Positions 35,869 to 43,450 of a stretch of DNA of 64,000 nucleotides are shown here, piece after piece. The position numbers and the translations under genes were made by a program. Positions within the stretch are counted from its first letter, which is position 1. Every line of letters begins with the position of its first letter. Source of the stretch: Lysobacter_K sp043738095 (lineage in GTDB: Bacteria > Pseudomonadota > Gammaproteobacteria > Xanthomonadales > Xanthomonadaceae). Under the pieces are notes generated by a model. The model was not told the origin of the DNA, did no database searches, and saw nothing but the letters and a program-made list of their open reading frames with translations. The stretch covers positions 1 through 64,000 of the forward strand of contig JAYSZI010000039.1 of assembly GCA_043738095.1 (NCBI GenBank), given 5' to 3'.

Positions 35869-37166
35869 CGCGACCGACCGGGCCGCGTCCGGCGCGGCGC
35901 CTGCGCAACCGGCTGATGCTCTCGTTCGCGGGTTTCACCTTGATGGTGGCGGCGCTGTTCGGGCTGTACGCGGTGGCGTTCGTGTACTCAGTCGAAGACC
36001 GATTCTTCAATTCCATGCTCAAACAGGAAGCCGCCACCCAGCTCGATCACCACGCCCGCCGAGGCAGGTGGACGGCGCCGCGCAGCGGATTTATGGCGGT
36101 TTACCCGAACCCGGCCTCGCTTCCGGACGACCTGCGCGCGCAGCACCGCGGCGAACCGTGGCGGTCCGAGTTCGCCGGTAGCCACGGGCGGCACTACCAC
36201 GTGCTGGCGCTGGACCCGCCGGCCCCGGCGACGCGCGCCTGGCTGGTCGCCGAAGTCAGCCGGCAATTGGTGGTTCGCCCGATTCGCGACGACCTCTTGG
36301 GCCTGCTGGCATGGTCAGCGCTGGGCGTCATCGCGTTGGCGTTGCTGCTCGGCTACGGGCTGGCGCGACGCACCGCCGCGCCGCTGGCGGACCTGGCCGC
36401 TCGCGTCGGCGCCATGCGCCCCGGACAACTGCCCGAAACCTTTGCCGAGAGCTATCCCAACGACGAGGTCGGCATACTCGCGCGTGGCCTGCAGGCGCTG
36501 ATTGGCCGCATGCGCGACTTCATCGCGCGCGAACAGGAATTCACCCGCGACGCCAGTCATGAACTGCGCACGCCGCTGGCAGTGATCCGCAGCGCGACCG
36601 AACGGCTGGCCACCGAGCCGGCTTTGTCGGCCGAATCGAGGCGGCAACTCGACCATGTCCGCGAATCCACCCGGCAACTGGAACAGACAGTCGCCACCTT
36701 GCTCGCGTTGGCGCGCGAGGATCGGCCGGATGTGGTCGGCACGGGACCTACCACGCTGCTGCCAGTGATCGAACGCGTCGTGGTGGATTTGGCACCGCTG
36801 TTGGAGGGCAAACCGGTCACTGTCGAATTGGCCGTACCGTGCGATGCGGTGATCGCGCTGCCCGCGGGGGTGCTGCACATCCTGATGTCCAACCTGATCG
36901 GCAATGCGTTCGCGCACAGCCTGCACGGAACCGTCGCCATCGACGTGCAAGCCGGCTGGTTGCGCATCAGCAACAGCGGCAGCCCTATTGCCGACGCGGT
37001 GCGCGCGGATCCCTGTCAGGCCTTCGGCAAAGGCCCGGACAGCGCCGGCATGGGCCTCGGGCTGGCGATCGTCCGTCGCCTGTGCGATCGCTATGGCGTG
37101 GACCTGCGCCTCGAGGCCACGCCCGTCGGGACGATGGCCAGCATTTCTCTAGCCAGCAACGACTGA
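35865..37166 (+). CDS. Sensor histidine kinase
   Basis: 433-residue membrane kinase. TM1 about 19-42, periplasmic sensor about 43-143 (no recognised fold), TM2 about 144-166, HAMP about 167-220, HisKA with phospho-His232 in DASHELRTPLAVIRSATERL, then HATPase_c with N box LIGNAFAHS and G boxes GKGPDSAGMGLGLAI and GTMASISL. The N-box is slightly shortened compared with EnvZ-type kinases. It overlaps the response-regulator stop (ATGA). The signal is unknown; the exported DJ-1 protein encoded in the same operon is a candidate input. Confidence 0.92.
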   Translation: MTRPTGPRPARRLRNRLMLSFAGFTLMVAALFGLYAVAFVYSVEDRFFNSMLKQEAATQLDHHARRGRWTAPRSGFMAVYPNPASLPDDLRAQHRGEPWRSEFAGSHGRHYHVLALDPPAPATRAWLVAEVSRQLVVRPIRDDLLGLLAWSALGVIALALLLGYGLARRTAAPLADLAARVGAMRPGQLPETFAESYPNDEVGILARGLQALIGRMRDFIAREQEFTRDASHELRTPLAVIRSATERLATEPALSAESRRQLDHVRESTRQLEQTVATLLALAREDRPDVVGTGPTTLLPVIERVVVDLAPLLEGKPVTVELAVPCDAVIALPAGVLHILMSNLIGNAFAHSLHGTVAIDVQAGWLRISNSGSPIADAVRADPCQAFGKGPDSAGMGLGLAIVRRLCDRYGVDLRLEATPVGTMASISLASND

Positions 37167-37297
37167 GCCTGCGGTCCACCGCCGCACGCCAGTCGATAAA
37201 GCGCTTGCTCGTCCGCACGATAGGTAGCCGCAACTAGTTTGCTCGTCGTCGGCTCGGCCGCTGATCGTCTGCGACTCTCTGCGCGGGCGTGCCAGAA

Positions 37298-37326
37298 TTG
37301 CGCATTGATTCACTCGTTCGTTATAT
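37298..37326 (+). promoter_or_regulatory. Candidate sigma-70 promoter of the macroglobulin-pbpC pair
   Basis: TTGCGC and TTATAT are separated by exactly 17 bases, with the -10 about 58 bases before the start codon at 37385. The box sits in the 218-base gap after the histidine kinase. Prediction by eye. Confidence 0.38.
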
Positions 37327-37384
37327 CGAGCGGTGAATCCAACGGGCGCCCGGCGTCACCACTACGGACTGGAAACAGCCAGCT

Positions 37385-40300
37385 ATGCCGCAGAATTCGC
37401 CCCCGTCGCCACCGGCTCTCCCAGCCGGCTCGCCTGCTCCTGCGCCCGGGCTTGGGCAACGGCTGTTCGGTCAGGTCGATTGGGTGCCGCCGCCTTGGCT
37501 CGCGGCACTGTTGGCGAAAGTCCGCTTGCGTCCGGCGCTGTATCTGGGCAGCGCGGCCGCGCTGATTGCGATCGCCGGGCTCAGTTACTGGCTGCTGACG
37601 CGTCCCACGCCGATCGTTCCCGGTGCGCTCGAAGTGGAAGTGCACACGCCAGCGCTGACCGACTACACCAAGACGCCGGCGAAGATCGACACGCTGCGTT
37701 TGAGCTTTTCCGACTCCGCCGCGCCGATCGCCAAGGTCGGCAATGCCCCCGACGGCATTTCCGTGCAGCCCGAAATCAAGGGCGCCTGGTCGTGGAGCGA
37801 CGACAAGACACTGGTGTTCACGCCGGCAAGCGACTGGCCGGTCGGTCAGCGCTACCAGGTGTCGATCGACAAGAAACGCGCGCTGGCGCCGAAGGTGCAT
37901 CTGGTCGAGGACGAATTCGAGTTCGCCACGGCGCCCTTTACCGCCACGCTCAGTAAGAGCGAGTTCTACCAGGACCCGGTCGACCAGAATCTGAAAAAAG
38001 GCGTGTACGAACTCGGGTTCTCGCACCCCGTCGACGCCGCCCAGTTCGAGCGCCGCATCGCGCTGCAGCTCAGCGACAGCGCCGGCACCAAACTGGGCGC
38101 GCCGGGCCATACCGTGAGCTACGACGAGCGCCGGCTGAAAGCCTGGATCCATTCGCAACCGCTGAAACTGCCGGAAAACGGCGGCGTGCTGAAGCTGGAA
38201 CTGGCGCGCGGCGTGCGCAGCCTGCTCGGTGGCGAAGGCAGCAAGGATGCACTCAAGGGCGACGTCGCCCTGCCCTCGCTGTACAGCGTCAATGTCACCG
38301 CGATCACGCCGACCCTGGTCGACAACGAGCGCTTCGAGCCCGAACAGGTGCTGGTGGTCGAGTTCAACAACGCCATGCGCGACACCGAGGTCGCGCGCGC
38401 CGTGACGGTGTGGCTGCTGCCGTCGAAGAATTCCAAGTTGCCGGTCAAGGAGCAGCGCGCGAACTACCCGTGGTCCGACAGCGAGATCGACGAGGCGTTG
38501 CTGAAGCAATCCAAGCCGCTCACGTTGACCACGATGCCGACCGAGCGCGAGTACATCGAAGCCCACAGCTTCAAGTTCAGCGCGCCCCCCGGGCGGCGGC
38601 TGTACGTGCGCGTCGGCAAGGGCCTGAAGGCGTTCGGCGGCTTCATCCTCGGTGCCAACCACGCGACCGTCGCCACCGTGCCCGACTACCCGCAGCTGCT
38701 GCGCTTCATCGGCGACGGTGCGCTGCTGTCGTTGCGCGGCGAGCGCCGGATCAGCCTGGTCTCGCGCAACGTCGCCAACGCCCGGCTGGAAATCGCCCGG
38801 GTCCTGCCCGAGCAGTTGCAGCACCTCGCGTTCGCGAACCAGGGCAGCTACACCAAGCCCTACCTGGAAGGCATCGAAGCCGACAGCCTGGTGGAGCGCG
38901 TGGAAAAGCGCCTGCAGCTGCCCGCCGACAACCCGGCCAAGGCGCATTACGAGGGCGTCGACCTCGGCGAATTCCTGAAGCCATCGCGCCGCGGCGTGTT
39001 CATGCTCAGCCTGCGCACGCTCGATGCGCATGACAGCCAGCGCCCGGCAGCGGAAACGCTCGGCAACGATGTCGGCGAGGAACAGGACCAGCGTCTGGTG
39101 GTGCTGACCGACCTCGGCATCATCGTCAAGAAAGCGCTCGACGGCCGTCGCGATGTATTCGTGCAATCGCTGGCGCAGGGCACGCCCGTCGCGGGCGCGC
39201 AGGTGCGTGCGATCGCGCGCAACGGCGAGACTCTGGTCGAGGTCGCGACCGACGACGCCGGCCGCGCGCGCCTGCCGTCGCTGGAAGACTTCAAGCGCGA
39301 GAAGCGCCCGGTGATGCTGACCGTGACGCAGGGCGACGATTTTTCGTTCCTGCCGATCGACGACAGCGGCCGCGTGCTCGACTACTCGCGCTTCGACATC
39401 GGTGGCGAGCCGAACGACATCGAAGCCGGCGCACTGAACGCGTTCCTGTTTTCCGACCGCGGCCTGTACCGCCCGGGCGACACCATCAACCTGGGCATGA
39501 TCGTGCGCGCCGCAGACTGGAAGCGGCCGCTGACCGGCTTGCCGCTCGAGCTCGTGCTGACCGACCCGCGCGGCACCGTGGCGAAGCGGCAGCGGCTCAA
39601 ACTCGATGACGCCGGCTTCCTGAGCGTCAACTACACCTCGGCCGAGAGCGCGCCGAGTGGTACCTGGGAGGCGAACCTGTATCTGCTCGGCAAGGACGAC
39701 CGTCGCACCGCGATTGGCTCGACCTCGGTGCAGGTGCGCGAATTCGCCCCAGACACAATGCGCGTTCGCGCGCAGCTGTCGTCGGACAATCCGCAGGGTT
39801 GGATCAAGCCCGAAGAGCTGTCCGCGCTGGTCACGCTCGAGAACCTGTTCGGCACGCCGGCGCAGCAGCGCCGGGTCGCGGCAACGATCGTATTGCGACC
39901 GGCGTTCCCGAACTTTCCGGCGTACCCCGATTACCAGTTCTTCGATCCGCAGCGGGCCAAAGAAGGCTACGACGAGACCCTTGGCGACGCCGTCAGCGAT
40001 AACGACGGCCACGCGAAGTTCGCGATCGACCTGAAGAAGTACGAGCGCGCGACCTACCAGCTCAGCTTCCTGGCGCGCGCCTATGAACCCGGCAGCGGCC
40101 GCAATGTCGCCGCGCAGACCAGCGCGCTGGTGTCGAGCAACGACCATCTGGTCGGGATCAAGGCGAAGGAGGAGCTCGCCTACCTCAAGCGTGGCGCCAA
40201 GCATGCGGTGCAGTTGCTCACGATCGGCCAGAACGGCAAGCCCAAGGCGGTCGCGGGCCTGCATGCGGTGGTGGTCGAGAAGCGCTTCGTGTCGGTGCTC

Positions 40301-43276
40301 ACCAAGCAGGACTCCGGCATCTACCGCTACGTCTCCCACGAGCGGCGTTTCGACCGCAAGGACCAGTTGCTGCAACTCGGTGGCGGCCGGCAGACGGTCG
40401 CGCTGCCGACCGAGCAACCCGGCGATTTCGTGCTGGAAGTGCGTGGCAGCGATGGCAAGGCGCTCAACCAGATCGCGTTCTCGGTCGCGGGCGCGGCCAA
40501 CCTGTCGCGCTCGCTGGAACGTAATGCCGAGCTCGCGCTGACCCTGTCCAAGCCGAGCTACAGCCCGGGCGAGACCATCGAAGTCAGCGTGCGCGCGCCC
40601 TACCCCGGCAGCGGCCTGATCACGATCGAACGCGACCGCGTCTACGCCCACGTGTGGTTCCGCGCCGACACCACCGGCAGCGTGCAGAAGATCCAGCTGC
40701 CCGCGGATTTCGAGGGCAATGGCTACGTCAACGTGCAGTTCCTGCGCGATCCGAACTCCGACGAGATCTTCATGAGCCCGCTGTCGTTCGGTGTGGCGCC
40801 GTTTGCGGTGGACCGTGCCGCGCGCACGCAAGCGCTGCGCGTCAGCGTGCCGGCGGTGGCCAAGCCGGGCGTGCCGATCGCGGCCGACATCACCACGCCC
40901 GGCAAGGCGCGGGTGGTGCTGTTCGTGGTCGACGAAGGCATCCTGCAGGTCGCGCGCTACCGCGTCGGCGATCCGCTCGATCATTTCTTCAAGAAGAAGA
41001 TGCTGCAGGTCGGTACCGCGCAGATTCTCGATCTGATGCTGCCCGAGTTCAGCCGCATCGCCGCGCTCAGTGCGCCCGGTGGCGACGGCGAAGGCGACCT
41101 GGCCAAGCACCTCAATCCGTTCAAACGCAAATCGGAAAAACCGGCGGTGTGGTGGTCGGGGATCTTCGATGTCGATGGCCACAAGCAGGTCAAGTTCACC
41201 CTGCCCGACCACTTCAACGGCCAGGTGCGCGTGGTCGCGGTCGCGGTCACGCCCGAGCGGATTGGCCTGGCGGAAACCAAGATGGTGATCCGCGGCGATT
41301 TCGTGCTGACGCCGACGGTGCCAACGCATCTGGCGCCGGGCGACGAGTTCGACCTGCCGGTCGGGATTGCCAATACGATCGCTGGCGCCAAGACCGCCAC
41401 GACTGTCACCACCACGCTGAAACTGCCACCGTCACTGACCTTGGTCGGCGCCGCGCCGTCGGCGTTGTCGCTGGCACCGGGGCGCGAAGCCACGGTGCGT
41501 TTCCGGGTTCGTGCGGGCAGCGCTCTGGTCAGTGCGCCGATTGTCGTGATCGCGCAATCGGGCAAGTACCGCGCGCAACGGCGGATCGAAGTGTCGTTGC
41601 GCCCGGCGACTGTCGCGCGTCAGGACCTGCGCGTCGGCCGCGCCGATCAAGCGGTCGTGCTGAAGAACCTGCGGCCGATGTTCAACCAGCGCGCGACGCG
41701 GCAGCTGTCGGCCTCGGTGTCGCCGCTGGTCGCGCTCGACGGCTTCACGTCCTACCTCAACAACTACCCGTACCTGTGTACCGAACAGATCGTGAGCCAG
41801 GCGATGCCGGCACTGGTGCTCGGCGCGCATCCGGAGTTCGGCAAGGTCGTTGGCGCGCGCGCGTCGAAACCGAGCGCGAGACTGATCGACGCGTTGCGTT
41901 CGCGCCAGAACAGCGAAGGCGGCCTCGGTTTGTGGCTGGCGACACCCGATGCCGATCTGTTCGTCTCGGGCTATGCCGCGCTGTACCTGCTGGAAGCGCG
42001 CGAGCGCGGCAAGCCGGTGCCCGACGACATGCTCGCGGCACTCAACCGCTATCTGGAAGCGCAGGCTACCGACCGCAGCGGCAACGATCTGGCGGCATTG
42101 CGCAGCCGCGCGCTCGCGGTGTACCTGCTGATCCGCCAGGGCCGCACCGCCAGCAACCTGCTCGGCGCGGTGCATGAGCAGCTCAAGCGCGACCAGCCCA
42201 AACGCTGGGAAAACGATGCGGCCGGATTGTTCATCGCCGCGAGCTACCAGCTGCTGCAGCAGGACAAGGCCGCACACGCGCTCGCGAGCAAGGCGATCGT
42301 CCGCGCGAACCGCGCCGCGCCCGCGACCGGGTTTGGCTACGCGTACTTCTACGATCCTGGCATCGAGAACGCGTGGACCGTGTACCTGATCAACAAGCAC
42401 TTCCCGGCGATGACGAAACAGCTGCAGCCCGTCGCGCTCGAGCGCCTGCTCGATCCGCTGCGCAACAACAGCTACAACACGTTGTCCTCGGCGCTGACCG
42501 TGCTGGCGATGGACGCCTACGCCGCCGCCAACCGGACCTCGCCGTTGCCGACGCTGCAAGCCGCGGGCAAGGACGGCAAGCGCCGCAACATCGGCGTGGC
42601 GACGGGTCAGATCGCGCGCGGCGCGTTCGCCGCGACCGACGCCCAGTTGTGGGTCGCGCCGGCGGACAAGGTCCCGGTCTGGTACTTGCTCAACCAGAGC
42701 GGGTTTGATCGCGCCCCGCCGAAGGCCGCACAAAGCCACGGCCTCGAAGTGATCCGCGACTACCTCGACAGCGCCGGCAAGCCGGTCACCACGCTGACCC
42801 AGGGCGACGAGGTCACCGTGCGCCTGCGCGTGCGCGCGCTCGGTGCCAGTGCGCGCGGCGACATCGCGATCGTCGATCTGCTGCCGGGCGGTTTCGAGCC
42901 GGTGCTGCAGCAACCCGTGCTCGCGGTCAAGGCAGCCAGCGACGATGAGGCCGACTACGAGGAATGCGACGGCGAAGACTGTGGCGATGAAGCAGACGAT
43001 GGCTCGGCCCAGGCCAGCGCAGCACCACCGGCGCCGACGTTGGCCCTGCCCGGCTCCAGCTTCCAGCCGCAACACGTCGAGCAGCGCGAAGATCGCATCG
43101 TCCTGTTCGGTAACGTCAGCAGCCAAGTCAGCGAGTTCCGCTACCGCGTGCGCGCCAACAACAGCGGCCGCTTCGTGGTGCCGCCGATCTACGCCGAATC
43201 GATGTACGAACGCGCGGTGTATGCGCAGGGCGGCCCCGCCGGCACCCTGCAGGTGACCCCGCCGAAGCGGCCATGA
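37385..43276 (+). CDS. Bacterial alpha-2-macroglobulin family protein
   Basis: 1963-residue bacterial alpha-2-macroglobulin, a periplasmic protease trap that works with PbpC. It has a proline-rich N terminus, one membrane helix (about 50-71) in place of the lipoprotein signal of E. coli YfhM, a chain of MG domains, and the thioester-type motif C-x-E-Q as YLCTEQIVSQAMP (Cys1465). After this a helical TED-like domain (GGLGLWLATPDADLFVSGYA) and C-terminal receptor-like domain follow. A strongly acidic insert with two cysteines (about 1852-1876, ECDGEDCGDEADDGS) sits near the C terminus. The length exceeds the ~1650 of E. coli YfhM. It is followed by pbpC. Confidence 0.92.
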   Translation: MPQNSPPSPPALPAGSPAPAPGLGQRLFGQVDWVPPPWLAALLAKVRLRPALYLGSAAALIAIAGLSYWLLTRPTPIVPGALEVEVHTPALTDYTKTPAKIDTLRLSFSDSAAPIAKVGNAPDGISVQPEIKGAWSWSDDKTLVFTPASDWPVGQRYQVSIDKKRALAPKVHLVEDEFEFATAPFTATLSKSEFYQDPVDQNLKKGVYELGFSHPVDAAQFERRIALQLSDSAGTKLGAPGHTVSYDERRLKAWIHSQPLKLPENGGVLKLELARGVRSLLGGEGSKDALKGDVALPSLYSVNVTAITPTLVDNERFEPEQVLVVEFNNAMRDTEVARAVTVWLLPSKNSKLPVKEQRANYPWSDSEIDEALLKQSKPLTLTTMPTEREYIEAHSFKFSAPPGRRLYVRVGKGLKAFGGFILGANHATVATVPDYPQLLRFIGDGALLSLRGERRISLVSRNVANARLEIARVLPEQLQHLAFANQGSYTKPYLEGIEADSLVERVEKRLQLPADNPAKAHYEGVDLGEFLKPSRRGVFMLSLRTLDAHDSQRPAAETLGNDVGEEQDQRLVVLTDLGIIVKKALDGRRDVFVQSLAQGTPVAGAQVRAIARNGETLVEVATDDAGRARLPSLEDFKREKRPVMLTVTQGDDFSFLPIDDSGRVLDYSRFDIGGEPNDIEAGALNAFLFSDRGLYRPGDTINLGMIVRAADWKRPLTGLPLELVLTDPRGTVAKRQRLKLDDAGFLSVNYTSAESAPSGTWEANLYLLGKDDRRTAIGSTSVQVREFAPDTMRVRAQLSSDNPQGWIKPEELSALVTLENLFGTPAQQRRVAATIVLRPAFPNFPAYPDYQFFDPQRAKEGYDETLGDAVSDNDGHAKFAIDLKKYERATYQLSFLARAYEPGSGRNVAAQTSALVSSNDHLVGIKAKEELAYLKRGAKHAVQLLTIGQNGKPKAVAGLHAVVVEKRFVSVLTKQDSGIYRYVSHERRFDRKDQLLQLGGGRQTVALPTEQPGDFVLEVRGSDGKALNQIAFSVAGAANLSRSLERNAELALTLSKPSYSPGETIEVSVRAPYPGSGLITIERDRVYAHVWFRADTTGSVQKIQLPADFEGNGYVNVQFLRDPNSDEIFMSPLSFGVAPFAVDRAARTQALRVSVPAVAKPGVPIAADITTPGKARVVLFVVDEGILQVARYRVGDPLDHFFKKKMLQVGTAQILDLMLPEFSRIAALSAPGGDGEGDLAKHLNPFKRKSEKPAVWWSGIFDVDGHKQVKFTLPDHFNGQVRVVAVAVTPERIGLAETKMVIRGDFVLTPTVPTHLAPGDEFDLPVGIANTIAGAKTATTVTTTLKLPPSLTLVGAAPSALSLAPGREATVRFRVRAGSALVSAPIVVIAQSGKYRAQRRIEVSLRPATVARQDLRVGRADQAVVLKNLRPMFNQRATRQLSASVSPLVALDGFTSYLNNYPYLCTEQIVSQAMPALVLGAHPEFGKVVGARASKPSARLIDALRSRQNSEGGLGLWLATPDADLFVSGYAALYLLEARERGKPVPDDMLAALNRYLEAQATDRSGNDLAALRSRALAVYLLIRQGRTASNLLGAVHEQLKRDQPKRWENDAAGLFIAASYQLLQQDKAAHALASKAIVRANRAAPATGFGYAYFYDPGIENAWTVYLINKHFPAMTKQLQPVALERLLDPLRNNSYNTLSSALTVLAMDAYAAANRTSPLPTLQAAGKDGKRRNIGVATGQIARGAFAATDAQLWVAPADKVPVWYLLNQSGFDRAPPKAAQSHGLEVIRDYLDSAGKPVTTLTQGDEVTVRLRVRALGASARGDIAIVDLLPGGFEPVLQQPVLAVKAASDDEADYEECDGEDCGDEADDGSAQASAAPPAPTLALPGSSFQPQHVEQREDRIVLFGNVSSQVSEFRYRVRANNSGRFVVPPIYAESMYERAVYAQGGPAGTLQVTPPKRP

Positions 43277-43289
43277 ATCTTGTTGTTGC

Positions 43290-43440
43290 TCGTCATTCCA
43301 GCGAAGGAGGGGCACTTGAGTCCGTCATCCCCGCGAACCCGGGAACGCTTTTGTTCGTCATTCCCGCGAACGCGGGAATCCAGTGTCTTTGCTTTCAAAG
43401 GCTGGAAGTCACTGGATCCCCGCGTTCGCTGGGATGGCGA
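43290..43440. repeat. Cluster of degenerate palindromic repeats (CGTCATTCCCGCGAACGCGGGAAT type)
   Basis: Three direct partial copies begin near 43290, 43323 and 43356 with CGTCATTCC or CGTCATCCC; the last (43356-43384) is complete and pairs with an inverted partner at 43410-43440 (CACTGGATCCCCGCGTTCGC). This is the well-known proteobacterial intergenic repeat whose translation reads DSRVRGNDE. It fills almost all of the 174-base gap between the macroglobulin and pbpC. Confidence 0.8.
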
Positions 43441-43450
43441 TTAATTCTTG

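Noticed and set aside
37310..41329. Very long open frame (1339 codons) on the minus strand
   Set aside because: It runs antisense to the macroglobulin gene, which has full family similarity on the plus strand. The antisense protein is rich in R, H, D and L in the way usual for shadows of GC-rich genes, and matches no family.
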